From Pedobacter cryoconitis (GTDB lineage Bacteria > Bacteroidota > Bacteroidia > Sphingobacteriales > Sphingobacteriaceae), in contig JAAAFW010000015.1 of NCBI GenBank assembly GCA_019352875.1, forward strand, positions 725,819 to 789,818: DNA of 64,000 nt, read 5' to 3'. Below, piece by piece: positions 54,429-63,609 of the stretch. A program made the translations under genes and the position numbers. How positions within the stretch are numbered: the first letter of the stretch is position 1; each line of letters begins with the position of its first letter. Below the pieces are notes generated by a model. That model was given only the letters and a program-made list of their open reading frames with translations. It had not been told where the DNA came from and ran no database searches.

Positions 54429-54914
54429 TTAAAAATTCTTTCGGATTAGGCTGTCCTTTGAAGACTGTATCCAATTTCTCAGTAAAGCTTTCTCTTCGCT
54501 GCTCAAAACTGAGCCTCTGTGTACTATCGTATAAGAAGATAAGGGCATAGAATTATCATTAAAGCTATTCTCAATAGCGCTCAGTTTATTTTGCTGTTTT
54601 CTTGTCGAATACATACTGAACTCGCTAAAGTTTAATTCTGATTTCCCTTTCTGAATATGGCTATTTAAAAACCAGTTTAAAGGCTGAATATTGGCATACC
54701 AGGGATAAACAGTTTCTTCACTATGGCAATCGTAACAAGCTTTTTTTAAAATACCTCTTATATTATCTGGAACAGCAATTACATTAGAAATGTCATTTAG
54801 GACAACCTGCGCGCCATGATTACGCACAGGTTGCATAAATTGGATAAGTATCAAGATCGCAAAAAGCCAGAGAAGTATTTTTTTTACGCTCCTTGTACCT
54901 TTTGTTGACACCAT
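54429..54914 (-). CDS. Heme-binding-domain cytochrome-like protein
   Basis: A 161-residue protein with an N-terminal membrane anchor (ILLWLFAILILIQFM) and one CxxCH heme site (ACYDCHSEETVYPWY), followed by the haem-binding domain pattern WYANIQPLNWFLNSHIQKGK. Such proteins occur beside copper and cytochrome genes in Bacteroidota. In this operon it may pass electrons to or from the multicopper oxidase or deliver heme; this is inferred from position. It starts 4 bases after the preceding gene's stop. Confidence 0.82.
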   Translation of the reverse strand: MVSTKGTRSVKKILLWLFAILILIQFMQPVRNHGAQVVLNDISNVIAVPDNIRGILKKACYDCHSEETVYPWYANIQPLNWFLNSHIQKGKSELNFSEFSMYSTRKQQNKLSAIENSFNDNSMPLSSYTIVHRGSVLSSEEKALLRNWIQSSKDSLIRKNF

Positions 54915-54918
54915 AAAA

Positions 54919-55479
54919 CTACAGCTTAAGTTCTTCCTGAATCTTGCCGCAGACTGGCATGGCTTTGCCCATGTAAGGATTTCTAATCTCCTTTACTTCA
55001 CTTAACCACAGTGCCCCTTTATTATGGTTATACATTGGACAATGATCTACATAGATTACCTGACCGGTACCTGTCAGTTTTGCGAGATCGTACATATCTT
55101 TACTTAACATATCGAAATGTTCCCGCTGATGGACGATATTGCCTGCGTTCGCCGAGATATGGCTGACATGTTCCGTAGCATCCTCTTTAATTTCCGAAAA
55201 GGCTTTACTTTGCTCGGGCGTCAATGAATTCGCCTTAAAACCGGCAAAAGCAGCGATCATTTCTTTTGCAGCATTTGCAGCGTCTGTATCATTGTCTGCG
55301 GCAAAAGAGTTCTTAAGTTTAAAGTATAAATTGAATAAAGTGGTTCTCGAAGCATTCTTTGCCGAATCAGAAACGGTTTTAATTACTCCAGTCTGTGTTG
55401 TGCGATCTAACCGATTGTTATTACCGCATGCTGTAATAAAGATTACAGACAATGCCATTATATAAATTAATGTTTTCAT
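54919..55479 (-). CDS. DUF3347 lipoprotein
   Basis: From the ATG at 55479 the protein has 186 residues with a lipobox (FITAC). The helical DUF3347 domain has the pattern LFNLYFKLKNSFAADND, REHFDMLSKDMYDLAKLTG and YVDHCPMYNHNKGALWLSE, with Met/His/Cys residues (HCPMYN) that could hold copper, and CGKIQEEL at the end. It is homologous to the next gene upstream, from which it is separated by 11 bases, and probably acts as a periplasmic copper carrier for CusB/CopA-like partners. Confidence 0.82.
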   Translation of the reverse strand: MKTLIYIMALSVIFITACGNNNRLDRTTQTGVIKTVSDSAKNASRTTLFNLYFKLKNSFAADNDTDAANAAKEMIAAFAGFKANSLTPEQSKAFSEIKEDATEHVSHISANAGNIVHQREHFDMLSKDMYDLAKLTGTGQVIYVDHCPMYNHNKGALWLSEVKEIRNPYMGKAMPVCGKIQEELKL

Positions 55480-55490
55480 GGCTGCCAAAA

Positions 55491-55979
55491 CTATTTCAAT
55501 ACCTCTTTAACTGAACCACATGTCAACATTTGCGCCCCGAAATATGGATTTTTTATTGCCGCATTTTCTGACAACCAGTAGCTCTTTTTCATCGGGCAAT
55601 AAGTGAAATAAATTGTTTGATCAGTAAGTTTCACAACTTTAGCCAGTTTGTAAAGATTCGCCGACAAACTTGCGAAATATTCCCGTTGACGCTCAATATC
55701 CTTAGTTTCGATTATAGATTTAGCATCAGCTGCGAGCTGTTGACGAATAGCTGTTATAGTTTTACTATCTGTCTGTGGCATTGACTTAAAATCTGTACCA
55801 TTCAGTATTTCTGAAAATGACACTGCGTTTGAAGATGCTGCAGAACCATCAGCATTAATGAGTGCATTTTTTATATTATAGTAAGAACCTAATAAAGTAG
55901 TTTTTTGGCCGCTTTGCGCAAAAGCAGGACTAACGAGTGCAATTGTAATGAATACAAGTGCTAGAAATCTATTTTTCAT
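55491..55979 (-). CDS. DUF3347 periplasmic protein
   Basis: From the ATG at 55979 the protein has 162 residues and a signal peptide ending AFAQ. The single DUF3347 domain shows LLGSYYNIKNALINADGSAA, QREYFASLSANLYKLAKVV and YFTYCPMKKSYWLSENAAIK, and a C-terminal CGSVKEVLK. It is a paralogue of the following lipoprotein gene (same YCPM/HCPM region and CG ending). An in-frame start 18 codons earlier would precede the signal peptide and is rejected. Confidence 0.82.
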   Translation of the reverse strand: MKNRFLALVFITIALVSPAFAQSGQKTTLLGSYYNIKNALINADGSAASSNAVSFSEILNGTDFKSMPQTDSKTITAIRQQLAADAKSIIETKDIERQREYFASLSANLYKLAKVVKLTDQTIYFTYCPMKKSYWLSENAAIKNPYFGAQMLTCGSVKEVLK

Positions 55980-56052
55980 GTATGTAAAATTTAATGTGTA
56001 TAATTTCAAGCTGCAGCGACAAGCTACAGCCATTCCTTTAACTACATTAATC

Positions 56053-56454
56053 CTATATCTGAAAACTCTGAATGACTGTCCTGATGTCCCGGTTAGGCGG
56101 TCTATCCCTATAGTCCGTATAAGAGATACGTTTAAGCCCCAGTTCGATTACCGGAAAGGGTAAAAGATGAAAATAAGCAGGCAACCAGATTACTGGCAGG
56201 GCAATCTGAACTTTGCCCATCTCAGGAATTAATTTACTCTGAACAACCAGATCGTTGACCAGGGTTTTGCAACACAAGTCTTCCGCTGAAAGGTTCTGAC
56301 TGGCTTTTACATCAGGAAGGTGGTGATGCGTAATATTGCTGTTATTCGTATGACTGTCGCTATGGGAGCTATTTTCCATACCTAATGCACAACCTATACC
56401 AACAATAGTATTGAGCAAGAATATGACTAACAGAAAGATAGCTCTACTTTTCAT
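56053..56454 (-). CDS. Exported His-rich protein of the copper operon
   Basis: A 133-residue protein with a signal or anchor helix (IFLLVIFLLNTIVGIGCALG), a histidine-rich stretch (SSHSDSHTNNSNITHHHL), a CCKT motif (DLCCKTLVNDLVVQ) and a C-terminal NRDIRTVIQSFQI. Similar proteins head copper or cobalt resistance operons in Bacteroidota, as far as I recall. The His and Cys residues suggest metal binding or sensing. First gene of the operon, 73 bases before the DUF3347 gene. A TAGATTTG box at 56469-56462 lies only 8 bases before the ATG. Confidence 0.65.
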   Translation of the reverse strand: MKSRAIFLLVIFLLNTIVGIGCALGMENSSHSDSHTNNSNITHHHLPDVKASQNLSAEDLCCKTLVNDLVVQSKLIPEMGKVQIALPVIWLPAYFHLLPFPVIELGLKRISYTDYRDRPPNRDIRTVIQSFQI

Positions 56455-56532
56455 AACTATACAAATCTAGAATAAGATTAAAAAACAGATTTACATAATT
56501 CGGTTCTTTTTTTACATTTTCCTGTGCATTAC

Positions 56533-57132
56533 CTAAACTCTTAACCCATAGACTATCTCTTTCGCTGTATCCAGTACCATATTCTGTTTCGCAGGTTCTT
56601 TTGTAGCCCTTCCAATGAGAATTGCACCCTCAATTATCGCTAGAATCGACAATGCAGTCTTTTCAATATTAATTCCGGCATGAAATTCTTTAGCTTTAAT
56701 TCCATTTGTTATAATTTCCATAACAATGAAATTCCAGCACATCAGACCTTGCGCGGCTCGTACCCTTAATTCCTCATGCGTGTCGTCTGAGTCGACGATT
56801 GCATTTTGTATCGGGCACCCACCACTCTCATTCATCTCCTTGTTCTGCTCATAGTAAACATCAATGTTTGCAATCAACTTTTCAGTGAATGTTTTTTTAG
56901 AACTTACGCGCGCTCTAATTGTCTCCAGAGCCATTCCGAGATTGTAATCAAAAGCTGCGAGAGCAACTTCCTCTTTATTTTTGAAATTACCATAAATTCC
57001 TCCTTTAGTGAGATTAGTAGCTCTTGTTAAGTCGGAAAGTGAAGTTCCAGCGAAACCCTGTTTGTTAAAAATAACGGCAGTAGCTTCAATTATGCGTTGA
57101 CGTGTTTCTTCAGATTTCGGAATAAATTTCAT
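56533..57132 (-). CDS. TetR/AcrR-family repressor
   Basis: From the ATG at 57132 (MKFIPKSEETRQRI) the repressor has 199 residues. Its helix-turn-helix reads FAGTSLSDLTRATNLTKGGIYGNFKNKEEV, typical of the AcrR group. The rest forms the ligand-binding helical domain. It lies 66 bases after the SDR gene on the same strand and is likely in one transcript with it, repressing the promoter with two identical palindromes at 58019 and 58052. In-frame start seven codons earlier is less likely. Confidence 0.9.
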   Translation of the reverse strand: MKFIPKSEETRQRIIEATAVIFNKQGFAGTSLSDLTRATNLTKGGIYGNFKNKEEVALAAFDYNLGMALETIRARVSSKKTFTEKLIANIDVYYEQNKEMNESGGCPIQNAIVDSDDTHEELRVRAAQGLMCWNFIVMEIITNGIKAKEFHAGINIEKTALSILAIIEGAILIGRATKEPAKQNMVLDTAKEIVYGLRV

Positions 57133-57198
57133 ATACAAAGATAAGTAGTTCATATATACATTTATTGTTTAAAACCTGAAGATTCACGCCATGCATGT

Positions 57199-57942
57199 TT
57201 ACAATCCTTGATTTAAGGTTTCGAGTGCAATTAGAGGATCTGAGAAATACTGATCGCGCAGCGCAGCAGTATCACCCACATAAATTTCATTTACATCATT
57301 CTGAATTCCCGCTATTAAGCTCCTCACAACTACACCAGGGTCAATACCATTCTCCTCGCCACCAATACCTTTTGCAGCGTCTGTATTAACCAGTGACGGC
57401 TGTAATTCAAATACCTTTACAGCTGTATCCATTGCTAGTGCGCGCCTTAAAGCAAGCGTATAGGAATGCAATGCAGCTTTGGTAGCCGAATAGCTAGGCA
57501 GGACTGCCAAAGGCACGTATACCACATTGGAGGACACATTAACAATTGCCGCTTCCTGCTGATTCTTTAAGATCGGAAGTAACCTTTCGGTTAATCGGAT
57601 AGGCGATAAGTAATTAACCAACATTTCATGCTGGGCTTTTTCAAATGATTCCGGATCTTCTGCAACCCGGTAGATATAGGCTACCGCCGCATTATTAATT
57701 AATATACTTAGTTCTGGAAACTCATTACTGACACGTTTAATTAAAGAGTCTACATCAGTTTCTATTGTGATATCAGCAGCAATGGCGATAACATTGAGTT
57801 CTTCACCTGCTTTTTTAATTTTATCAGCATTTCTACCTACTATAATAATCTTATTTCCCTGCTGACTCAATAGTTTTGCAGTTTCATAGCCTATGCCCGA
57901 TCCACCACCAGTGATCAGTATCGTTTTATTTGAAATATTCAT
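57199..57942 (-). CDS. Short-chain dehydrogenase (DltE-like)
   Basis: The 247-residue enzyme has the SDR motifs TGGGSGIG, NNAA (LINNAAV), the Ser in IVNVSSNVVY and YSATK (catalytic Tyr-Lys). IIVGRNADKI with Arg after strand 2 suggests NADPH. DltE/YkvO-like members reduce small carbonyl compounds. It is the first gene after the double TetR operator and is co-transcribed with the repressor, so the substrate may be the inducing compound. Confidence 0.88.
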   Translation of the reverse strand: MNISNKTILITGGGSGIGYETAKLLSQQGNKIIIVGRNADKIKKAGEELNVIAIAADITIETDVDSLIKRVSNEFPELSILINNAAVAYIYRVAEDPESFEKAQHEMLVNYLSPIRLTERLLPILKNQQEAAIVNVSSNVVYVPLAVLPSYSATKAALHSYTLALRRALAMDTAVKVFELQPSLVNTDAAKGIGGEENGIDPGVVVRSLIAGIQNDVNEIYVGDTAALRDQYFSDPLIALETLNQGL

Positions 57943-58010
57943 TTTGATGAATTTTAACTGTAAATATTTGTTGTTTAGTTATTCTGTTAAGCTTAAATTA
58001 AATAACAAAA

Positions 58011-58042
58011 CAAATATATACCAATTGGTATCTGAAAAACAA
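58011..58042 (-). promoter_or_regulatory. Bacteroidota-type promoter of the SDR/TetR operon
   Basis: On the minus strand TTG (58042-58040), a 21-base spacer and TATATTTG (58018-58011) match the consensus. The spacer contains the whole first TetR palindrome, so repressor binding would block polymerase. Confidence 0.75.
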
Positions 58043-58069
58043 GAAGACAGATACCAATTGGTATATATT
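58013..58069. promoter_or_regulatory. Double palindromic operator (TACCAATTGGTA) for TetR
   Basis: A perfect 12-bp palindrome TACCAATTGGTA occurs at 58019-58030 and again at 58052-58063, 33 bp apart centre to centre. With flanks they form a 21-bp perfect inverted repeat (58013-58033 and 58049-58069) around a 15-base spacer. The first copy lies between the -33 and -7 boxes of the SDR/TetR promoter. The form suits a TetR dimer pair. Confidence 0.85.
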
Positions 58070-58198
58070 AACAAGCGGGTGACAAAATTCGGTGACCATC
58101 ACCTAAGCGAACGCTCAATTTCTTAACAATTGTTATCAATTATAAGTCTTTCATACTAGAACTTTACAGCCTAATCGTTCTGTCAAAACAAAAAATAC

Positions 58199-59368
58199 AT
58201 GAAATACTTAAAACACTCATTATGGCTGTTAATGTCAATAATTTTAACAACCAGCTATGCGCAGAGTACAAGCAAATTAGCCAGTATCGATACCACAGCT
58301 ATCTTTTACAAAAAGAACAAACTTCTACCAGGTCAGATTAAACCCTGGGAAGACGGTATGCGTACCACCGGGAAGGCCGGCACTTATGAGTGGTGGTACT
58401 TTGACAGCAATCTGAAAGATGGCTCGACTCTGGTCATTGTATTTTATACCAAAAGTCAATTTAACTTAAAAGGAGGTCTTGCACCAAGAGTCACATTTGA
58501 GCTAACCAAACCTGATGGTAAAGTTATCAAACGATCTGCCACAGCAGATCAGAATAGTTTTTTTGCATCAACCGACAGTTGTTACGTCAAAGTTGGCTCT
58601 AATATTTTTAAAGGTAACCTTAATGAATACGAGATCCATTTAGATATGGAAGGATTAAAGGCTGACATCAGTCTGACCGGTAATATATCTTCATGGCGCC
58701 CAGGTTCTGGATTTATGAATTTTAAAAAAGATAAAAGCACAAGTTTCTTTGCCTGGCTCCCTGCTGTACCTCATGGTGAGGTCAAAGGAAATATAAACAT
58801 CGATGGTACTGACAACCTAATATCTGGTGTTGGTTACCATGATCATAACTGGGGTAACTCGCCTATGAATAAGCTCATACATCATTGGTATTGGGGACGC
58901 GCACGGGTTGGAGAATATGCTTTAATTGCTTCATACATCGTTTCTGAGAAAACATATGATTATGATGCTCAACCCATATTGTTATTGGTAAAGAACGGGA
59001 AAGTTATTTTAGATGATTTTCAGAAGGTAAAATTCTCCGCAGAAGATGTATATATTGACAGTAATACACTGAAACCTGTCGCCGGTAAATTAGTATATGA
59101 ATATAACGACGACAATAAGCATTACAAGATAACTTTTAATCGTAAAAGAGATATTGTAAATAGGCGTTTTCTTAGCGGATTAAAGGGGCTTAAGCGTTCT
59201 CTCGCAAAGCTGTCTGGTTTCGATGGAGCTTATATGCGTTTTACAGGTGAAGTCACCATTGAGAAATTTGAAAATAATAAGGTGACAGAAACGACTACCG
59301 AAAAATCAGGCGTATGGGAAACAATGTATTTTGGAAAGGCGCTAAAAGAAGAAGTTACCGGTCGATAA
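58199..59368 (+). CDS. CrtC/AttH-family lipocalin-like hydratase (carotenoid 1,2-hydratase-like)
   Basis: The 389-residue protein has a signal peptide ending TTSYAQ and the AttH/CrtC fold. Conserved motifs are TYEWWYFDSNLKDGS, PAVPHGEVKGNI and VGYHDHNWGNSPM, with HWYWGRARVGEYALI. CrtC hydrates neurosporene at C-1; AttH-like members have other lipid or small-molecule substrates, and an exported one is unlikely to be a classical carotenoid enzyme. It is transcribed away from the SDR operon and ends at a shared terminator. Confidence 0.8.
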   Translation: MKYLKHSLWLLMSIILTTSYAQSTSKLASIDTTAIFYKKNKLLPGQIKPWEDGMRTTGKAGTYEWWYFDSNLKDGSTLVIVFYTKSQFNLKGGLAPRVTFELTKPDGKVIKRSATADQNSFFASTDSCYVKVGSNIFKGNLNEYEIHLDMEGLKADISLTGNISSWRPGSGFMNFKKDKSTSFFAWLPAVPHGEVKGNINIDGTDNLISGVGYHDHNWGNSPMNKLIHHWYWGRARVGEYALIASYIVSEKTYDYDAQPILLLVKNGKVILDDFQKVKFSAEDVYIDSNTLKPVAGKLVYEYNDDNKHYKITFNRKRDIVNRRFLSGLKGLKRSLAKLSGFDGAYMRFTGEVTIEKFENNKVTETTTEKSGVWETMYFGKALKEEVTGR

Positions 59369-59374
59369 GGCAAT

Positions 59375-59425
59375 ATTATTTAAACAAGAAAGGCACATTT
59401 TATGCGCCTTTCTTGTTTAAATAAT
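59375..59425 (+). terminator. Bidirectional terminator between convergent genes
   Basis: A perfect 20-bp stem (59375-59394 with 59406-59425; GAAAGGC/GCCTTTC core with AT-rich base) around an 11-base loop. It lies 6 bases after each of the convergent genes (stop at 59368 and 59431) and serves both. Confidence 0.9.
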
Positions 59426-59430
59426 AATTT

Positions 59431-60885
59431 TTACACTCCGTATGTCGTAGAAGAAGTTTCTCCCCCTCGTCCGGTCCAGTTAGTATGGAAAAACTTACCA
59501 CGCGGCTCATCAAGACGCTCATATGTATGTGCACCAAAATAATCACGCTGTGCCTGCAGCAAATTAGCTGGAAGACGCTCACTTCTATAGCCGTCAAAAT
59601 AGTTGATACCTGCGCTGATACAAGGTACAGGTATTCCGTTCAGTACAGCAGCAGAAACGACACGACGCCATCCTGCCTGTGCATTCATGATTTTTTCTTT
59701 GAAGAAGTCGTCAAGAATAAGGTTCTGTAATTTTGGATTATTGTCGAAAGCTTCTTTAATCTTGCCCAGGAATGATGATCTTATAATGCATCCCTCACGC
59801 CACATCAGTGCTATACTCCCGTAATCAAGACTCCACCCGTACTCCGCAGCAGCAGCCTGAATCATTTGATAACCCTGTGCATAAGAAATAACCTTAGATG
59901 CGTAAAGTGCATCACGCAGATCATTAATAAAAGCCTCTTTGTCACCTTCAAATGAAGGAGTCGGTCCACTTAAAACCTTAGACGCTGCAACCCGCTCATC
60001 TTTCAATGCAGATAGACATCTTGCAAATACAGACTCGGCAATTAATGTTAACGGCACACCCAATTCAAGCGCTACAGTACCTGTCCATTTTCCGGTACCT
60101 TTTTGCCCGGCAGTATCTAATATCTGATCAACCAGGGGAGCACCATTTTCATCTTTAAAAGCAAGGATATCACTGGTAATTTCAATCAGGTAACTGTTAA
60201 GTTCACCTTTGTTCCATTCATGAAATACCTTCTGCATATCATCTGCCGACATTCCAAGCATCTCTTTCATTACCTGGTAGGTCTCATTGATTAACTGCAT
60301 GTCACCGTATTCGATTCCATTATGAACCATTTTTACGAAATGGCCCGAGCCACCGGATCCGATCCAGTCGCAGCAAGGAGAACCATCTTCCACTTTAGCA
60401 GCAATTGCCTGGAAAATAGGTTTCACAGCCGGCCATGCAGCCTCACTGCCACCTGGCATAATAGACGGACCTAATAATGCACCTTCTTCACCTCCGGAAA
60501 CACCAGTTCCTACATAAAGCAGTCCTTTACTCTCTACAAATTTAACACGTCTTTCCGTGTCTGGAAAATGCGAATTCCCGCCATCTATAATAATGTCTCC
60601 CGGTTCCAAAAGTGGAATCAGGGTATCAATAAAGTCATCCACAGGACGTCCGGCTTTGACCATTAACATCACCTTGCGCGGACGCTTCAGGGAACCTATA
60701 AATTCTTCAATAGACATTGCGCCAAAAATATTTTTGCCTTTGGCTCTGCCATTTACAAACTTTTCTACTTTATCAACGGTCCGGTTATACGCTGTAACAT
60801 GAAAACCTTTACTTTCCATATTGAGAATTAGGTTTTCGCCCATTACTGCAATACCGATAACGCCTATGTCAGATATCTCTTTCAT
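59431..60885 (-). CDS. gnd: 6-phosphogluconate dehydrogenase (decarboxylating)
   Basis: The 484-residue enzyme has the Rossmann motif IGIAVMGENLILNMESKG, YNRTVDKVEKF for NADP+ and the catalytic region GVSGGEEGALLGPSIMPGG, HFVKMVHNGIEYGDMQLINE and, near the end, NLLQAQRDYFGAHTYER. It converts 6-phosphogluconate to ribulose 5-phosphate and CO2 with NADP+, in the oxidative pentose phosphate pathway. It is a single gene here; zwf and pgl are not in the window. Confidence 0.97.
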   Translation of the reverse strand: MKEISDIGVIGIAVMGENLILNMESKGFHVTAYNRTVDKVEKFVNGRAKGKNIFGAMSIEEFIGSLKRPRKVMLMVKAGRPVDDFIDTLIPLLEPGDIIIDGGNSHFPDTERRVKFVESKGLLYVGTGVSGGEEGALLGPSIMPGGSEAAWPAVKPIFQAIAAKVEDGSPCCDWIGSGGSGHFVKMVHNGIEYGDMQLINETYQVMKEMLGMSADDMQKVFHEWNKGELNSYLIEITSDILAFKDENGAPLVDQILDTAGQKGTGKWTGTVALELGVPLTLIAESVFARCLSALKDERVAASKVLSGPTPSFEGDKEAFINDLRDALYASKVISYAQGYQMIQAAAAEYGWSLDYGSIALMWREGCIIRSSFLGKIKEAFDNNPKLQNLILDDFFKEKIMNAQAGWRRVVSAAVLNGIPVPCISAGINYFDGYRSERLPANLLQAQRDYFGAHTYERLDEPRGKFFHTNWTGRGGETSSTTYGV

Positions 60886-60977
60886 TTTTATTTATACAAT
60901 GGTTAATTTTTTGTTAAATTATAATTTAACTCTAATATATCGTAATAAATCTGCTAATTAATCAAGCAACACTAATT

Positions 60978-61436
60978 ATGCACTTAACAGAAGATCTTGC
61001 AAAACACGTTAGAGACGTTCATTTCGGGGGAAACTGGACAACTTCAAATTTGAAAGACAATTTAAAAAATGTGACCTGGCAACAGGCCACAACCAAATTC
61101 CGGTCATTTAATACAATAGCTGCACTGGTCTTTCATATCAACTACTATATCAATGCGGTTCAAAAAGTATTAGCAGGCGAAGCACTTCAGGCTAGTGATA
61201 AATATAGTTTCGATGTGCCCCCGGTAAATTCCGAACAAGATTGGAATACGCTTCTGGAAAAAACCTGGGCGGATGCCGAGAATTTCGCTTTACTCATTGA
61301 AAAACTTCCGGACAGTATACTTTCAGAGAATTTTACTGCCGAAAAGTACGGGAGTTATTACAGAAATATTCAGGGAATTATTGAGCACACACACTACCAT
61401 CTCGGCCAGATTGCAATCCTAAAGCAGCTTCTATGA
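60978..61436 (+). CDS. DinB-like (DUF1572) protein
   Basis: A 152-residue four-helix bundle with His residues placed as in DinB-like proteins: ALVFHINYYINAVQK and IEHTHYHLGQIAILKQLL (HxxxHxxxH-like set). It belongs to the same broad family as 12061-12636 but is not a close relative. These proteins bind a metal ion; some use a thiol cofactor. Function unknown. The next gene starts 37 bases later on the same strand. Confidence 0.78.
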   Translation: MHLTEDLAKHVRDVHFGGNWTTSNLKDNLKNVTWQQATTKFRSFNTIAALVFHINYYINAVQKVLAGEALQASDKYSFDVPPVNSEQDWNTLLEKTWADAENFALLIEKLPDSILSENFTAEKYGSYYRNIQGIIEHTHYHLGQIAILKQLL

Positions 61437-61472
61437 CTGTGATTTAAAATATAATTTGGATCTTTACAGCCT

Positions 61473-61865
61473 ATGCAAGACTACCTGTTTGAAATCCAGT
61501 TAAAAGTCAGAGATTATGAGTGTGATATCCAGGGCATTGTAAATAATGCCGTTTACCAGTCGTATCTTGAACATGCCCGGCATGAATACCTGCAATCGAA
61601 ATCCATTTCATTCAAACAATTAACCGAAGAAGGCAAAATGCTAATGGTATCCAGGATTGAGATGGATTTTAAACGGTCCCTTACCTCCGGTGACAGCTTC
61701 CTGGTTAAACTAAAGATTGCAAGACAGGGAATAAAGCTGATATTTTTTGAGGATATCTACCGTGTGTCAGATCAGGCGCTTTGCCTGAAGGCCAAAGTCG
61801 AGGTTATAGCACAGATAGACGGCAAGCTAACCAGAGGAGAAATATTTGACACGCTTAATCTTTAA
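61473..61865 (+). CDS. Acyl-CoA thioesterase (4-hydroxybenzoyl-CoA type, YbgC/FadM-like)
   Basis: A 130-residue hotdog protein. VRDYECDIQGIVNNAVYQSYLEHAR is the active-site block of this group, with Asp in the DxxG(I/H) position (CDIQGIVNN), followed by RIEMDFKRSLTSGD. It hydrolyses acyl-CoA thioesters, substrate length unknown. It ends with stop overlapping that of the convergent antiporter gene by four bases. Confidence 0.85.
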   Translation: MQDYLFEIQLKVRDYECDIQGIVNNAVYQSYLEHARHEYLQSKSISFKQLTEEGKMLMVSRIEMDFKRSLTSGDSFLVKLKIARQGIKLIFFEDIYRVSDQALCLKAKVEVIAQIDGKLTRGEIFDTLNL

Positions 61866-63475
61866 AGGGCTTCATGATTGCGCTGAATTTTAAGCTCATT
61901 GAGATCCAGCTGCATTTCAGCTTTACGGATTTCCTCATCACTAAAAAACTTCTCCCTTCTCAACTGAAACAGCTCCTTACGCTGCAGCGCATAAATATCA
62001 AATAGCATCTTATGATAATATCCTATTTCTTCCAGTTCCGTTTCATCACATTCCAGTGATGCTAGCTGCCCCTGGGTTCTTGATATATCATTTTCCAGGC
62101 TGGATTTATAAAAACCAACCAATTCATTTTCGAGAATAGCATGCTGATACTTTTCCTCCAGTAAAGTTAACGCGATTCTGTCCAGCCGTAGTTTTATCCC
62201 TGCTTGCTGTTCCTCCTCCCGGATGAGATGATCAGTATCTTTTAATTTAATAAGCTTAATCACAAAAGGCAAAGTCAACCCCTGAAACACAAGCGTAACA
62301 AAAATTACAACGAATGTTATAAATATGATCAGATTGCGCTGTGGAAAAGTTGTACCATCCAGCATGAGTAAAGGTATTGAAAGCGCAGTAGCAAGAGATA
62401 CCACACCACGCATGCCGGCCCAACTAATTACGAACGGACCTTTCCACCCTAAAGTAGGCTCCTGCCTTACTTTCGCACTTAACCACCGCGGAAGATAAGT
62501 TGCCGGGTATACCCAAAGAAACCGGAGCGAAATTGTTATAGCACTGATAATCAATCCATACTTGATTCCGTCAGCAACAGAATAATCACCAAGCCCCATA
62601 ATAATCTCAGGAAGTTCAAGACCTATTAAAATAAAGACGAGTGCATTCATCACAAAAATCATCGTAGTCCAGACACCAAGCATATTCATCCGGGTATGTC
62701 CGGTATTGAATATCTCATGTGAACGATACGACATAAAAAGTCCGCCACTCACAACAGCCATTACTCCGGAAAAATGAAATTGTTCTGCAATCAGAAACAA
62801 TAAGTACGGGGTCATTACTGTGATAGCAGCATCAATGGCTGGCGTAGTGGGCAGGAAACGGTGAATAAAATATACAATATGTGCCCCTGCAAGTCCTACC
62901 ACCACCCCCATGCCGGCGACCACAAAAAATTGTCCTGTCGCTTCCTGCATAGAGAAAGTTCCTGTCAACACCGCCAGTAAGGCAAATTTAAACACGATAA
63001 GAGAAGATGCATCATTAACCAGGCTTTCTCCCTCCAGAATTGTCATCAGGCGCTTTGGAACGCTCATGCCCTTTAAAACCGTTGCGGCTGCAACAGCATC
63101 GGGTGGCGAAACGATACCGCCAAGTAAAAACCCCAGGGCCAGTGTGAATCCGGGGATAAAGGATACTGATGTATAAGCAATAACAGTAGAGGTGAAAAAC
63201 ACCAGACCAAAAGCGAGCAATCCAATCGGTCTTTTCCATTTCCAGAAGTCATTCCATGAAGTATACCAGGCGGCTTCATATAACAGCGGCGGTAAAAAAA
63301 TCAGAAAGATCAGTTCAGGATCAAGATGAAGTAGCGGCACACCAGGGATAAAACTTATTCCCAATCCGGCAATAACCAAAAAAATAGGGTAAGCAACTTT
63401 TATTTTCTGCGCGAGCATTACCAGCAGGAATACCACGAACAGTAGTCCCAGGATCAGAAGTAAGGTGTGGTGCAT
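61862..63475 (-). CDS. Na+/H+ antiporter (CPA1 family)
   Basis: The 537-residue protein has about 12 membrane segments in its first 400 residues. FLPPLLYEAAWYTSW is the CPA1 motif, LGGIVSPPDAVAAATVLKG replaces the family's S/T-DP region, and LEGESLVNDASSLI carries the ND ion-binding pair. A C-terminal cytoplasmic region of about 130 residues is charged and probably coiled-coil (LLEEKYQHAILENELVGFYK; REKFFSDEEIRKAEMQLDLNEL). It exchanges Na+ (or K+) for H+ across the inner membrane. Confidence 0.9.
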   Translation of the reverse strand: MHHTLLLILGLLFVVFLLVMLAQKIKVAYPIFLVIAGLGISFIPGVPLLHLDPELIFLIFLPPLLYEAAWYTSWNDFWKWKRPIGLLAFGLVFFTSTVIAYTSVSFIPGFTLALGFLLGGIVSPPDAVAAATVLKGMSVPKRLMTILEGESLVNDASSLIVFKFALLAVLTGTFSMQEATGQFFVVAGMGVVVGLAGAHIVYFIHRFLPTTPAIDAAITVMTPYLLFLIAEQFHFSGVMAVVSGGLFMSYRSHEIFNTGHTRMNMLGVWTTMIFVMNALVFILIGLELPEIIMGLGDYSVADGIKYGLIISAITISLRFLWVYPATYLPRWLSAKVRQEPTLGWKGPFVISWAGMRGVVSLATALSIPLLMLDGTTFPQRNLIIFITFVVIFVTLVFQGLTLPFVIKLIKLKDTDHLIREEEQQAGIKLRLDRIALTLLEEKYQHAILENELVGFYKSSLENDISRTQGQLASLECDETELEEIGYYHKMLFDIYALQRKELFQLRREKFFSDEEIRKAEMQLDLNELKIQRNHEAL

Positions 63476-63609
63476 AAATTATATCTGAAAGCTTATTATG
63501 ATATATTGTAATGAATATTGTTCATGTATACAAGTTAATTAAAATTCGAGCACAAATAAAACTATAACTTATCTTTAGCATCCGGCAGATTCCGGAAGCA
63601 TTTTACTTT

